A stretch of 64,000 nt of DNA from Marsupella aquatica (Eukaryota; Marchantiophyta), in contig OZ316897.1 in the NCBI GenBank assembly GCA_973895155.1, positions 14,446,001 to 14,510,000 on the forward strand. The letters are read 5' to 3'. The translations under genes and the position numbers were made by a program. The notes beneath the pieces were generated by a model. That model was not told the DNA's origin and did not search any database. It worked only from the letters and a program-made list of their open reading frames with translations. Positions 43,230-56,433 of the stretch are shown in pieces (position 1 is the first letter of the stretch; the number at the start of each line of letters is the position of its first letter).

Positions 43230-46100
43230 CTATACCGTGTATGACTGCTGGATGTGATCCATATCCAAACCTTTCAACCTTACCACAGATTCTACGTGTC
43301 CCTTGAGAGTGTAATGCTCTCTCAACCTTGCAATTTCTGCCCGTCTCTGGGCCATTTGGGCGATCTCGGGAACATCGCCGGAACTCGCTGGTCGGAACTC
43401 GCGTGTCGGTACATTATTTTTCTCGTTGTGCAGGCCGTGCAGAGTTCGCTGCGCATGTGCCCACTGGGCCTCCCGGTTCTCCTTTCCAAAGTTCGCCTCG
43501 GAAGTAAATGCAGTCTTCCTTGCGAGCATCAAGTCCCACGCACGCCCGCTCAAAACGTAGAAGATGGCGAACTTGATGAAATCCAGAGGAATGTATGTGA
43601 TGATGCTGTACAGCCAGATGACCCCTGCCCAACCCCAGCCCACTCCTCTAATGGTAGCAAAGCCCCAAACAGCATAGACAGCCACAAAGGTGGCCACGAG
43701 TTGGGCTATGCAGAAGGCAATCATCAGCAGCACGCCCGGCCGGTCCATGAACGAGAAGCCTCGCGAACGAGTCACGAATATCAAAGCTTGGCTGATGATA
43801 CTCACTTGCAAGTACACAGCGGCAGTGAGCTTGTCGTTTTGACCATTGATTGACTGCACGCCAAAGGTGTTCTTGAAAAAGTTGGTCTTGTCGGCTGCCC
43901 AGAAGAAAAGGACAGTCATCAAGGCCAAATAGGTGCCAATCACTACCCCGGTGGCAAAAATCTCATTCAGCTTCCAACTGTCAGGGAGAGGAGACGGAAT
44001 CACTCTGTCCTTGGAGATGGTCATGATGGTACCATCATTCAGGATGGCAATGACCAGAACCATAAACGGTGAGAAGTCAAACTTCCAAATCAAAGCCAGG
44101 AGAAGGAAGCCCAGGACGATACGGACGGTGATAGACACCGCGTAGATGGTGTAGTTCTTCATCCTCTGGAAGATGGCTCGACTGGTAAGCACGGCATGGA
44201 TGATGACGCTGAGACCAGGCTCTGTCAGCACGATATCTGAAGCACCACGAGCTGCATCAGTTGCATCAGAGACAGCAATGCCAATGTCTGCTTTCTTCAA
44301 AGCTGGTGCATCGTTCACACCATCTCCCGTCATTCCGCAGATGTGCTTCTGACCTTGAAGTCGCTTGACAATTTCGTACTTGTGCTCAGGGAACACTCCT
44401 GCGAAACCGTCCGCCTTGAAGATTAGCTCATCGATGTCTAGCCCTGCTATGGATTCGTCCTTGCTCTTTCCAAGCAAAGATGCAGACGGATACATGTTCG
44501 ATCCCATGCCGAGTCTTCGGCCAGTTTCTTTGGCAATAGCCAGCTGATCACCCGTGATCATCTTCACATTGACCCCCAGCTTGAGAGCCTCACGAATAGT
44601 TTCAGCACTGTCGTGACGGGGAGGGTCAAAGAGCGGTAACAATCCAAGAAACTCCCAAGGGCCCCCTTCACTGTCCTTGCTTTTCTCCGGCACTTGTTGT
44701 CTGGCAACAGCGAGCGATCGGAGCCCGCGCTCAGCGAATTTATCAATCACGCTGTGCACCCTGGCAGCAATTTCGGCGTTGTTGTGGGCCAGGTGGAGAA
44801 TCTCCTCCGGAGCGCCTTTGCTAGCCCTGTGCCAGTTCCCTTCTTCATCGATGAAAGTAATGGCCGTGCGCTTGTCGACGGGATTGAAAGGCAGGAAGTG
44901 AACTTCCTGGATGCCTGCACGGGCTTCCTTAGGATCTCCCAACATGCCTACGATGGCGGTGTCAATGGCGTCCTGATTCTCCGTCCTCGCTGCTCTCGCT
45001 GCAGACAGCACGATGAAATCTCTATCCACACCTTTTGTAAAGACTTCAACGAGACTCTTGTCTACGGTCAACTTGTTCAGGGTCAGAGTACCGGTCTTGT
45101 CACTGCAGAGGACATCCATACCTGCCATCTCCTCTATAGCAGTCATTCGCTTCGTGATTGCACCCTGTTGGGACAGCTTGTGGGACCCAATCGCCATGGT
45201 AACAGAGAGCACGGTGGGCATAGCAATCGGGATACCACCAATGAGCAAAACCAAAAGGTTGTTAATTCCATCACGATACTTCCGTTTTTGGATGGGATAC
45301 ATGACAAGAATCTCTACTAGAAGGCCTAGCGCAATTGTGCAAATACAGAAACTTCCGATAGACGTCAGAACTTTTTGGAAATGCCCCACCGACTTGGTGC
45401 TGTCCACGAGATATGCAGCCTTGCCGAAGAAGGTGTGCACCCCTGTGGCAATGACCACGGCCTCGATTTCTCCCTGCTTGCAAGTCGATCCTGAAAACAC
45501 CTCATCGCCTGGTTTCTTGGTGACGGGAAGCGACTCTCCGGTGAGGGACGACTGGTCGATTTTTAAGGGATCACCTTCGAGAAGACGAGCATCGGCAGGG
45601 ACGATGTCTCCCAGCTTGATACTGATAATGTCTCCCGGGACTAGAATCGAAGCGTCCTGCTCTCCCCACTTCCCATCCCTCAACACCTTCGTCTTAGGGG
45701 CCAGGCGAGCCATCAGAGCTGCAGCGGCATTACCTGCGTTGTTCTCCTCAATAAAACTGATCGTCGAATTGATTACCAACAGAGTGATGATTCCGATGAA
45801 ATCTTGCCAATCAGGTGGCCTTCCCTGACCATTCGCAAGCGCAATTGCCATGACAGCGGCCGCCTCCATGACCCAAGACAACGGATTCCACATGAACCCC
45901 AGGAACTTCAAGATTTTACTCTCCTTTATTTCCTGGAGCTTGTTGGGGCCGAACACCTGCAATCGAGCCTCCCCTTCTTCCATGGACAGCCCTTCCCTCG
46001 TGCATCGAAGCTGCATGAAGACCTCCTCCACGGGTATGTGCTCCAGGTCGACGGACTCGTTCTGCAAGTCCTCGAACTTCATCTTGCCCTCCGCCGCCAT
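43230..46100 (-). CDS. Plasma-membrane H+-ATPase (P3A-type), 956 aa, intronless
   Basis: Pumps protons out of the cell at the cost of ATP and so energises secondary transport. Motifs in order: actuator TGES at 187-190; phosphorylation loop CSDKTGTLT with Asp334; nucleotide-binding KGAPEE near 428; hinge GDGVNDAPA at 592-600; Arg660 and Asp689 (ILNDGT), the plant pump's transport residues by alignment. Ten membrane segments are expected: two before TGES, two before DKTGTLT, six after the hinge. The C-terminal autoinhibitory domain ends [15 protein letters not shown]. The penultimate Thr955 in Y-T-V is the site whose phosphorylation creates a 14-3-3 binding site in pT-type pumps. Length fits the family (about 950). 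The whole protein is one exon, whereas angiosperm homologues have many introns. No poly-A tail or target duplication is obvious to prove a retrocopy. Confidence 0.98.
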   Translation of the reverse strand: MAAEGKMKFEDLQNESVDLEHIPVEEVFMQLRCTREGLSMEEGEARLQVFGPNKLQEIKESKILKFLGFMWNPLSWVMEAAAVMAIALANGQGRPPDWQDFIGIITLLVINSTISFIEENNAGNAAAALMARLAPKTKVLRDGKWGEQDASILVPGDIISIKLGDIVPADARLLEGDPLKIDQSSLTGESLPVTKKPGDEVFSGSTCKQGEIEAVVIATGVHTFFGKAAYLVDSTKSVGHFQKVLTSIGSFCICTIALGLLVEILVMYPIQKRKYRDGINNLLVLLIGGIPIAMPTVLSVTMAIGSHKLSQQGAITKRMTAIEEMAGMDVLCSDKTGTLTLNKLTVDKSLVEVFTKGVDRDFIVLSAARAARTENQDAIDTAIVGMLGDPKEARAGIQEVHFLPFNPVDKRTAITFIDEEGNWHRASKGAPEEILHLAHNNAEIAARVHSVIDKFAERGLRSLAVARQQVPEKSKDSEGGPWEFLGLLPLFDPPRHDSAETIREALKLGVNVKMITGDQLAIAKETGRRLGMGSNMYPSASLLGKSKDESIAGLDIDELIFKADGFAGVFPEHKYEIVKRLQGQKHICGMTGDGVNDAPALKKADIGIAVSDATDAARGASDIVLTEPGLSVIIHAVLTSRAIFQRMKNYTIYAVSITVRIVLGFLLLALIWKFDFSPFMVLVIAILNDGTIMTISKDRVIPSPLPDSWKLNEIFATGVVIGTYLALMTVLFFWAADKTNFFKNTFGVQSINGQNDKLTAAVYLQVSIISQALIFVTRSRGFSFMDRPGVLLMIAFCIAQLVATFVAVYAVWGFATIRGVGWGWAGVIWLYSIITYIPLDFIKFAIFYVLSGRAWDLMLARKTAFTSEANFGKENREAQWAHAQRTLHGLHNEKNNVPTREFRPASSGDVPEIAQMAQRRAEIARLREHYTLKGHVESVVRLKGLDMDHIQQSYTV

Positions 46101-46330
46101 TGCTTCGCCTCTCCCGATTCACTCCTTCTCAAGTGGCGCCTCTCAAAGTTACGACAAGCCCACGGACTCGCCTCTCTCTTATGCTATAGAAAGCTCACTT
46201 CTACTACCCTTGGTGACTGCATGATAGCAGCAGCTCCAAAGGGTGGAACACGAGGCGTCTGGGTGCGGCAGCACTCAGAGCGAACGGGATTGATCCGAAC
46301 AAATGAGAGAGCTGCAGAGTTAAGTTCTCC

Positions 46331-46338
46331 TTATATAT
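46331..46338 (-). promoter_or_regulatory. TATA box of the H+-ATPase gene
   Basis: Minus strand reads ATATATAAGGAG about 230 bp before the start codon, followed by a CT/GA-rich stretch that could be the leader. It is the only good TATA match in the proximal upstream region. Confidence 0.55.
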
Positions 46339-46668
46339 GTCTTATCAGCAGCTCGTGCGTGACAAAGCGCTGTTGGTTTCCTTCTTCCGTCCCGTCTCTC
46401 TGAAAAGTCACGACACTTTAATTGGGCTAACGTACTCGCGTGGCTTGGAGGTACAACCTATACTGTACTGCTTGGCTAGTTGGCAATTCTACTTCTCCTC
46501 TCCAGGGGAGTCCCGCTGCTGGGTTGCCTCCCCGGCTGCAATCCAGCCAACTATATTGAGAATTTTATTGTATCAACGTCGTCACGGATAGCCGCGGCGT
46601 GCGCCACTCGATCCACCCCCACCTTCAATTGAATCACCTGAGAATCACATGATACTCAACAGCAGCAG

Positions 46669-47006
46669 CAGCTGCCGCCCGCCGCAGTGCTGATGAATGT
46701 ACGACTTGTCTCTCATCTGCAACGTCGGTCTACAGAAAAAAAGGAGTCCAGGGTTAGCCGCTACTCATCAGGCACCATCCATCGATCGGCGACGTCGAAA
46801 GGGGGAGAATTCCAGTCCTCTCTTCCCTCTCGCCCCACAGCTGCCGCCCGCCGCAGTGCTGATGAATGTACGACTTGTCTCTCATCTGCAACGTCGGTCT
46901 ACAGAAAAAAAGGAGTCCAGGGTTAGCCGCTACTCATCAGGCACCATCCATCGATCGGCGACGTCGAAAGGGGGAGAATTCCAGTCCTCTCTTCCCTCTC
47001 GCCCCA
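46669..47006. repeat. 169-bp perfect tandem duplication upstream of the ATPase
   Basis: Two copies start CAGCTGCCGCCCGCCGCAGT at 46669 and 46838 and end CTCGCCCCA. They appear identical, which suggests a recent event. The plus-strand frames across them overlap in different phases and come from the duplication. Confidence 0.95.
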
Positions 47007-50000
47007 CAGATTCTTTCGACCCTGCCAAAGAAATTCTGCAGAATGTGCCCTCCCGATTCTCCAGTCTCCCAATTCTGCAGCTTCCCGCCGTCAGTACCTT
47101 CACCGGGTGGGACTGTATTTTACATTGCGTTGAAGTCCAGCTACAGGTGGCCAACTTTGCTGTTCTCGCCTGGGCCGGTAAATTAGGGGAAAGAATATGA
47201 TGAGAATGGACTCTACCAACGTACAGTACAAAGGGGGAGAGTGGGTTTCTTCTCCGGCAGAGTATTTTATTTATTTATTGGTGAAGTTCGCCAAAAACTC
47301 TGAAGGTGTACTGTAGTGAGACTAATCCAACTTGAGTCAACTGCTATTATTTAGGCATGCATGCCAGGTGAGTCCAGGGCCGTCTCCAACCAAAGACTTG
47401 ATGTGGCCCTGGAGGGAACGAAACGCCTAACGGGTCTCATTCTTTCAAGAGGGACTTGCTGGGCCCCCCCTCCCTGCAACCCGTGTGCGTCCTGGCTTGA
47501 GTCGATTAAACCGCCACTCTCCACTAGGGTTGGAAAAGACCAAAAAATGCACTTTTTATTCTCTTTAGAACATTATGTATTTTACGTTTTTTTCTTTAAG
47601 GGGGCAACCCCACAAAAACAATGCCTGGGGACAAAAGCTGCCCAACGAGAAGAAACCCTGCGCACCAGGGCAGCTGAGGAAACAAAACCTACTTGGACTT
47701 ATTACTAGGATCCACCAGGTTTGGCTTTGGGGACAGTGGAGCGTTAAGGACCATCACAATCCAAGGGCAGGACCTCACTGGGAAGGAGCGCACACCCTAC
47801 TGGAAGGAGGGCAGGACTGCTGGGCAACTACCATGACTGTAGGGAGAGGGGATGCAGCCCGGGACACACACCAGTTGCAGGGGGAAGGGGAGCCCAGGTA
47901 GTCGCTTTTGAAAGAAGGGTCTGCTTAGGAAAATGTTTCCCTAGAGGAACCCCATTAATAGAATTGCTTGAGTTCATCTTACAGGTGAACTACTGAGGAT
48001 TTGAATAGGGGCTCAAATGGCAAGAAAAGTTTCAAGATGTGGTTCCCTCTAACTATAGGTAATTGTGCACACTAGCCCCATTACCTGTTCCTTGAACTTA
48101 AATAAATATGAATAAAAATAATCTTGCATTTCAGTTAATCTTTGCCCCATCCTAGTTTTTTGTCTTCTCATTTCAGTTTTCTTTATTTGGAATCAATAGC
48201 ATTTTGTCCATCTTTATTTTTAAAAAAATTACTGACATTTATGATCACTGTTGTCTCTAGTAAGGGTTGCGGTCTAGAGGCTTCATTCTAGACCATAGGC
48301 CCTTAATAATAGACTTAGTTTATATGCTTTTATATAATATAAGATAAGATAAGTCAATCTGTGTTGAGGTGATTTCACAGTGAGGAGATCCAATGGGCCG
48401 TTGATACACCAATACTGCAAAAAACAGTGTTGTGCAACCAGCCATGCATCCATCCATCTCCCAAGAGACTTCAGCCCAAACACGAGAAGAAAATCAATTA
48501 AGGGTTATCCTTTGTTTTCCCCCTTTATTGGGTATCTTTCCAATTGGGATCCTGTCTGCCCTGGCTCATTTCGTTCTTTGGCAGTGCTTGATAGATATTA
48601 ATTAATGAAGGAAAGGAAGGAGGAAAAAGTACAATGAGAGATATATGAGTAAACTTGTGTTGTCAAAGTAAAAGCCATCAGAAAGAATTAAAAAGGTTAA
48701 AAATAAAGTGAACTTCACATGATTACATAATGATCAACTTTTGTAATCAGTTTTGTTCTGTATCTCAATCACTCATGATTCATATTGACTCAAACTGCAT
48801 AAAACACTAAATTGAAATTTTAAAATATGAACCAAAGTACGTAACTGTCTTTATTAAGAGTTGAACACTCACTCACTTTTTGCAAAGCTTTCAGATCATA
48901 CATGAAGTTTTTACATTTGGCTCAAAATTGACCCATGGATACAAGGCAGCCTGGACAAAGTTCAGAGAACACGTGAAATCTAAGGGCATCTAACTGTGGG
49001 GGCTCAGTCAGCTAAGAGTCAAGCAGCTTGATCAGGAGATCCTTTCCTGCCTTTTCCTTGAACAAGCGTCCCTTTGCAAACCTTACCTCAGGGACTGTTG
49101 GACATAGGGACATGCGTGGGGTAGTGAGGAGGTGTCCCCCAATGAAGCATAAAGACGTCATGGTCCATGCTTAATGATGACTCCAAAATGAATTTTTTAA
49201 CACTGAAACGGAAACCATGCCTAAAAACCAGTGTTGTCCTCATGCCTCTGGCTTAGTTTCAGTGATGGGAAAACCCTTCACTTTGATTATTGTTGTGGTG
49301 ATTGAAATTTCATATGATAAACTTCATGACCTTCAGATCTAATGGAAAATTAATCACAGCTAATGTTTATTAAGTTCATCACTCAAATATCTCACTCTCT
49401 CCAAGGAGCTAGCAGCACTGGGCCATCAAGCTCAGTCCATGAAAACATGGATTCCTGCAAAGCTCACCAGGATATATGTGTACTTCATCATTCTCCTGGT
49501 CAGCCATTTTTTGTTGGTGAATATTTGCATAAGAATTTTCTTCAAAAATGAGGTACCAAATGCAACATGGAATAAAAAAGGGCTTCATCAAGCCTTATCT
49601 ATGTAAGGTTCTCTCCCAATAACTATCCCGGTCCAATCAAATCTAATAGTTTGCCATATTATGAGGAAAATCAAATGGTTAGCCCATGTTTACTAGCAAA
49701 TAGACACCTCCTCTACTGTGGTGTTGTTGACACATTTTTTAAGTATGAACTGAGGGAATCCAAGACCATCACCAAACCTCTTGCAACCAGGGTCAGGACT
49801 ACTGTTGCCATAGGCTGCCACATGATCTGCCTTGAAATAAGCCAAGGAAATAAGTAATGGTTGCACAGTCCTAGTTTCAGTGACCGCAAGTAGCCTTAAA
49901 GCAATAGGTTCCCAGGTGGGTCCAGGCACATTCTTTTTGTTTTAAAACGCCATAAGTAGCCACATTGTCTGTCTAGAGATAATAAGGAAACAGATCAATA

Positions 50001-50495
50001 ATGGCTGCACCTAGTTTTCAGTGACCACAAGTAGCCTTAATTAGGTTGAGAGAGCAATAGGTTGAGGCATTCTTTTTGTTTTTAACCAATTGCAGTTTGA
50101 GTCTGGCCCTAGCTAACTTAGGCTCCGTTGTTGCCAAAGCCCATCTAGCTCGTGTAGGTGATATTGAGTTTTATTTTGGATGCTTTTCAAGGTACTGCCT
50201 GCACTCTTGAGCGTCCTACTGTAGTTCTCCCACCCGCTCATGGGCCCATCATCTTCAATCCTGAAGCTGATAGTTTCCATGCATTAGAAAAGTGTGTGGT
50301 CAAAAACAGATAGAAGACTCATCCCTCCATGAATATCATGAGCTACCTGTCTAAGAAACCCGCAAAACTGATGATAGAGACCCCAAATATTTCAAGAGCA
50401 AAGAGGAGAAACGAAGAAAGTAGTTGCATTTTATATGGTTAGTCAGGGCTTGCATAATCTTCACCCGCACTTGCCCCTGATGCAATATTTGAGTT
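47007..50495. other. Intergenic, no gene supported
   Basis: About 3.5 kb with short frames only. A weak duplication near 49858 and 50003 shares AATGGTTGCA and CAAGTAGCCTTAA phrases. Nothing else is recognised. Confidence 0.4.
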
Positions 50496-50517
50496 CCCCC
50501 CCCCCCCCCCCCCCCCC
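50496..50517. repeat. 22-base poly-C run
   Basis: An uninterrupted C homopolymer; its length may be uncertain in assembly. Confidence 0.95.
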
Positions 50518-51925
50518 GAAAGTGACCATTTGAAAAGTTGTAGACTGAATATTTTTTAATTTAAGATCTCTACCATGAAACTACCATGGTTTTAAATCTA
50601 CAATCCCAAACTTTATTGGCATCATTTATCTTAATCCTTCCTGTCCAGCCCCTATACTAGTTTTGCAATTGCACACCTTTCCCTATATGCATTTTTCCAG
50701 GTGGGAATTCCTTCTTTGTGTCCTCCCCTTAGGTTCTGTGACTGTTAGCAAATTAATATAAAGCGTGTTTGCAGGACTTGCTTAGTTTATAGAATTTAAC
50801 CCAATACCCGAATGTAACTTTCTTGTTTAAAACAAACTTGATTATTCAAGTGATTTCAACAAATCACCCTGCACCCTGGTCTTGAATGTGAGCAATATGC
50901 TGTCAGAGGAAACAAGAGCAACAGGAAGGGGAAGCAACAGTAATTTGTACAACATAGGAAGTGCTCACAAAATAAGGGGGGGTTCTTGTAGAGCAATCTT
51001 CTCTCCTCCATCCTTATTTCCATGTGCCTATATCCGCATACACTTCCAAATTTTCTACGTTAGCAAAATGGGCTTTTGTAATTTTGGAAAAGACTGCTCT
51101 TGATGTCACTTTTTCATACCTTTTAATTAATGTATTAAGTGATCAGTATCTTGTATGGAAGCAATGCTTCATGTGGTTATATTGCTACCAAAGTTAAGTG
51201 TGGTTTAGTTGCTCCAACAAAAGTTAAAATACACCAATGTTATGACATGAAAGTTAGATGAGCTCTTTTCCCATTGCCCATCCCATCGGTGATCATTAGA
51301 TTATCCTAATATGCTAGATATTACTTATAAGAAGAATCAAAAGGTCCAATAGACCACACGATGCTCAAATGGACCACTGACTGCAATCTTCCATGGACCG
51401 TTCCCCTGTATATGTGCAAAACAATTCCTTTTCTCAAACAGGACCATTCCTTTGTATATGTGCCCATCATTTTTGGGTGTCATGCAAATGGGTTTTGTTG
51501 ATCCGATCTAGCTTGAGGTAAAAGTTTGGTCCATAAGCGCAAAACTTCTAGGATAAAATAAGAACAACATATTGTTGACTCATTCAAAAAATTCCTCCCC
51601 ATCATGTACAAACGAAAATATGAGTTTTTCAATTAATATTCAAGAAAAACTAAAAGTTAATCTGAAAGAGCATCATTAAATTCAATTTTAATACTTATAA
51701 TTAAGGATAAATAAGATTAGAAAATATTTTGAAAATACTTTAAGTTAATAACTATGTGTAATAACATTATTTCTTTAGTTTTTAAGGTATTTAATACCTA
51801 AAATGTCATGGACGGCTCCCATGATGGTTCCATATACTGGGGAGTTCCCAAGGGAATGAATGTTCTTCAAATTAAAGAGCTCTTCGTTTGTACCGTTGTT
51901 TGATTGGGGCTTTTGATATTTTTAT
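50518..51925. other. Intergenic, no feature seen
   Basis: AT-rich sequence. The longest frame (50882-51103, plus) has no recognisable domain. Confidence 0.4.
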
Positions 51926-51934
51926 ACAACACTG

Positions 51935-52170
51935 CAAATTAAAGATCAAAAATGCCAAAAGGGGAGACAATTAAAGATCAAAAATGCCAAAAGGGAGACA
52001 GGGTCCAAAAGACAAAGAAACCCAGTAGAGATGAAAGGAGGGGACAAACACACACACACACACACTACCAAGAAGGCCCAAACAAGCCAAGGGGACCACC
52101 ACACACGACCCCTCAATGCCTGAGCCAGAAAGCAAGCAGCAAAAGATGGTGAGTCAAAATGCCACACCAA
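51935..52170. repeat. Repeat-like stretch with 32-bp duplication and (CA)n
   Basis: ATTAAAGATCAAAAATGCCA repeats about 32 bp apart at 51938 and 51970. An ACACACACACAC microsatellite lies near 52030-52046. The sequence resumes after the solo LTR, so this is the host of that insertion. Confidence 0.75.
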
Positions 52171-52175
52171 CTACG

Positions 52176-52520
52176 TGTTAGGATTTACTCTTAGGTCTAG
52201 AGTTACAACTGTACCGTAGTTAAGGCTAACCTTAGTTGCAGACTTGGTTAGGTTAGTCATGCTGTGCACACTCTATAACCAAGTGGTGTTTGCTTGGAGA
52301 GGTGGAACTCAGGCTCATTCTTACGGAGCTAGTTGAGAGATAGAGAGAGCTTGTGCTGTGGATGCTTGGTATGGCCGGTCGGCCTAGAGTGCAGTAAAGC
52401 TCTTGTGTGTTCCCGTGGACGTAGCCTCATGTGGAGGTGAACCACGTATCTCTCTGTGTCGACTCTTGTGCGTTGGATGGTTCATGGGCTTGCCGTTGCA
52501 ATTGTCGTCGATGCTACACA
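52176..52520 (+). mobile_element. Solo LTR, family 1, copy 2
   Basis: A 345-bp LTR with ends TGTTAGGATT...GCTACACA, flanked by perfect 5-bp duplications CTACG at 52171-52175 and 52521-52525. It is homologous, in opposite orientation, to 18259-18601. No internal domain is adjacent. Confidence 0.9.
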
Positions 52521-52869
52521 CTACGTACAAGCACCAAGGTGACGTCCCAGTCAACCAAAGAAATCACATGAAGCCTGAGTGAGCCTATGGCACACTCCCC
52601 CTGCACGCAAAAGTGGTCCAACCAGAGGGCCCAGATCGACGCAACCAGGCAAAAATTGGCGAGCACCAAACTCTGTAGCAAAAATGGAGCAAACAACCTC
52701 CGAGCCAGCCAGCCAGAAACCGCCACTGCACCCCAGCCGACATGCCCACCAAAGGAAAAAATGCATACCAAGGGAAAAAAATGGAGGGAAGGAGGAGAGT
52801 CAGCCTCTTGCACAGCCCCTCCTTGCTGGAACTCCGAAGGTGGAAGCTAGGTCAGCCAAGGCCAAAGTA

Positions 52870-53150
52870 TCAAATGGAATGCTTTCTTATTCACTAGAAT
52901 TGGCAGAAATCCCATAAAATTTACTATAGGAGGTGGATGCAGTGTATTGAACTAAATATAATGGGAAAGGAGAAATCTAGGGTAGCAAGAATAGAAACAT
53001 TTAGTGGGGTGCCATAATAAGTTAAATTGAAAGTTATACAAGCCGGGTATACAAGTGATGCACCTCATGATGGCATATTGAAATAAAAATATATAACAAA
53101 CAATCTCAATACAACAAAGTACTGAATTAAAGACGAATGGCCATATAACA
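52870..53150. repeat. Dispersed repeat, copy 2
   Basis: Counterpart of 31300-31560, sharing ATTGGCAGAAATCCCATAAA, GTGATGCACCTCATG and the final GGCCATAT. Termini not defined. Confidence 0.65.
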
Positions 53151-54455
53151 GTGTCAAAATGTAAGGCCTTTTGATGAGAGACAATCATACATTTGATGCT
53201 GAAGGGGAAAATCTTTTTGTTTTTGGTCATTTGCTTTTCTCCCTGGCTACAGATTTGTACTAGGTTAACCCCAAAACCAGTGTTATTGCATACCCAATCC
53301 TCAAAGTACTTTTGTTAGAATACTACCCCCTATAACATATGAGTCTAAGTACCCTGTATTCCTGCTCAGAGAGTGCCTGATTGGTCCTCCAGCTGGGTTA
53401 GCCTAACCCACCCCGCTCCCCGCTGGTCACCCCTTCTCGTGCATAGCCCATGAACACACCGTCCAAGCACGTGGCATCCTGCTGACTTGTCGTTCTTTCA
53501 AAATGTCAAAAGTGACATGCTACTGTCCCGGGGATACTCAAATTGCACTGACTCAGATGGGCAGAAATACAGGTTACTTGGAGTCATATACTATTAGGGG
53601 GCAGTATACTAGTGATAAAACTAGTTTTGGGGTCAAGCCTTTTATAACTCTCAATTTGGAGGTAAACCTAGTAAAAGTTGTTTTTCTCTAAGTGAAAAAC
53701 CGCACATCAGCAAGCCCACAAATAGTTTGGAGGTGTGGAAAAGCACCCTTCGTTAGTCCTGCATTTCTTCCAAAAAATCTTACTCAAGTTTAATCTACCT
53801 TTTAAGAATAGAAGTACAAAACTATCCCTCCATTGCATGTCAATGGGTCAAGTTCTTCTCTCAAAGGGTACACCCTGAATTCTAGATCCATAGTATTCAT
53901 TGAGGAGCCTTCTGCAATTTCAAAACTGGTAAGTTTCTTAAATTAAATTATTTCAGTCACATCTGACTTGTGTTTCTCCCAATAGAATGATCAATGCACA
54001 TCAAGGGATCAAGTGAACTAAGGAATTTGTGTGAGGTTTTCATGGGACGCTTGAGATCTCACTCTTTAGATGGGCACGTCTTGTTTGTTTGCAACAACAA
54101 CATGTATTGGCCCAGTTTCAAACGCCCATATTTGAAAGTTTACTAGATGGCTGCCCCCAAAAATGTCAAAGGCCAACATCTCCTTGAACCCTGCCTTGAA
54201 AAACATGGGTATTTTCAGGAAGCATAGGGCAAGAAAGACATCCCTATAATTACGAAAGTTTCATGAGCACCCTCACAATTTTCCTGAGTTGACATGATGA
54301 TGTTTTTCAATAAATGATAGATGTTTGCCCAACTTCTGCACTTCGGTGCCTTATGAAGTGGATACAAAAGAAATTGGAAATTTTCAATCTGAGTGGATCT
54401 AGATCATATTCACCTCTTAGACAAATGGCCACATAGTCTTTTCTGTCAGATTATA
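53151..54455. other. Intergenic, no feature seen
   Basis: Short frames only. No gene or element recognised. Confidence 0.4.
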
Positions 54456-54478
54456 ACACACACACACACACACACACT
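54456..54478. repeat. (CA)n microsatellite
   Basis: ACACACACACACACACACAC run in AT-rich sequence. Confidence 0.9.
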
Positions 54479-56433
54479 AATATGACATTTTGTCCATTCT
54501 CCTCCATCACTTGATGCCAAATTGTTATCTGGGTGGGAAGTACTCATGGCTATTTGCATGCAGAAACCCTTTTTTTCCTCACTGTTTGATTGGCCAAAAC
54601 CACTGCCCTAGTTGCATGACCATCCATTATTCTCCACCTCCTTGCTTGCCATCACAGGGCCTTGTGCAGGCTGAGCCTCTTGTGTGACCCTCTGGCTCTC
54701 ATGTATCATCACATGGCTACACCAATGTGTGCTGCGCCTTTGTGTGCAACCCTCCCGGCCTCCCCCTATGCCCTCTACCTCCAGGCCTGGGCCAGAGGCA
54801 GGAGCCTGGGCTGGAGGAGGGCAAGTTTGTCCATTTCTGCGGCTGCCAAACACTTTTACCCTGGCTTGGCAACAAAAGTAGAAGCTAGCGGCACTGGGGA
54901 CCTAGCCTCTTTACATAGCCAGAATGGACCAGTGCACTCTGGATAGACGCCAAAAATACCCAATTTTTGTACCTAGATAGTATGTTCGTAAACAAATACA
55001 CTGTTTTTTGGGTCAGTATTTATCTGGTCCATCCAGGTTTCAAGGTTCAAAGCAGTGGTACATCCAAGCAATAATATGGAAGCCTAACCATGACAAGCTG
55101 GTCCAGAGGATAGCCCTAAAAGTAGGGGGTGTGGTCCTACCACTAACAAAAAATTGTTAGTGGATTGGACTGCGACCGAATTTCTTGAATGTTTAGCAGA
55201 GAACAAGCTGATCTGGAATACGCCTGTCTACTGGTCAAGCTGTGGAATGAGCGAATAATTATGATGGATCAATCAATGAACAGAGAATGATCTTGACGGA
55301 TGTGAAATTGTGAACCATTCCCTCGCAGCTGGTACCGTAGGCAAGCAGAGAATAGTTAATTAACAGGGCTGTTATTCCGTTGTCGATATCAGCCTATTCT
55401 ACTTTATCGCACATCGAGATTTCCATCATGACTGCCAGAAAACATTGAGTCCATGTGTCAGTCCCCAATCGAAAACGCTGTCTTGTCCCTCGCTACTCAA
55501 TATTTTGCTAAATTGGTTTTTTAAAAGAGTTGTTCCTCGCTACTAATTATTTTGCTGAATTAGTTTTTTAAAAGAGTAAATCTTCTATGGCCACTACTGT
55601 AGCTGGCATGTAAGAAAACTCAATTTATTCATTTATATTGTTATAAATAAATATATATTTTTACACTCATCAAAAGCGCTTATATTACATGCAGAATCTG
55701 GAGCAAACCTGTCTATGATTAGGGCTGGACTGCATTCTATTGAATTGTTGAAGAGGGAGGCTCTTTGGGAAACCAGTTTGGTGATTATAACAAAAGAAAT
55801 ATTCTCATTGTTCGCCTTGAAAGACCTTAGTCGAGTTCTTGGCGGATAAAGTCTCACCGTGCAAGGAGCGTGATTGTGGCTGAGGGTTCACTTCTGAGAT
55901 TTCCAAATACTCTGCTGCCTGAGAAACGATTCGTATGTGAATCTCTTCAGGCTACTCACTTCTGTGTAATGCAGTTCGCCCGGTGCGTTGCAGTAGATGA
56001 GAGATAAACCAAGTTTCTGTTTCCCTGAAAAATTTGATTGAACATCCATCGAAACAAACAGCATACAGCCAAGGGCACTCGCAGAAGGGAGGGGCCCGGA
56101 GTCGACCTTTAAACAGCTTTCTAACGCGACTCTCAACAGTGAACAGCTAATAGCGGCAGTGAAGTGGCAAGACTACTCAGATAGCTGCCTACCGTAGTGT
56201 GAGTGTGTGACAAAACCTGCCGCTGTAGCTTTCCAATTCTTGAAAGCTTTGCTTGAATGCTTCCATGGATCACGCCTCTACACTCTTATCGGTGACGATG
56301 GCAGAAAGGGGCTGTTAATTGTCACGTCTACGAATTCCTTCTCCCCAGCATAGTTACGGGACATCCTGTTAGATTGAAATCACCCGATTTATTGACATAA
56401 ACGAGAATGATGATAAAGATGTTTGTTCCTTGC
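54479..56433. other. Unassigned region
   Basis: A CT/CC-rich block at 54620-54950 gives overlapping frames on both strands with no domain. A minus-strand frame at 55888-56136 (82 codons) is unrecognised. TTTTAAAAGAGT-type phrases recur near 55520 and 55566. Confidence 0.35.

Noticed and set aside
43254-43853. 199-codon plus-strand frame over the ATPase 3' end
   Set aside because: Antisense shadow of the ATPase C-terminus.
44694-45828. Long plus-strand frames (208 and 271 codons) inside the ATPase gene
   Set aside because: They are antisense shadows of the conserved H+-ATPase coding sequence.
46697-47200. 167-codon plus-strand frame upstream of the ATPase
   Set aside because: Created by reading through the 169-bp tandem duplication; the same peptide recurs in another phase.
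54608-54946. Frames of 81 and 94 codons on opposite strands
   Set aside because: They arise in a CT/CC-rich block with skewed composition.
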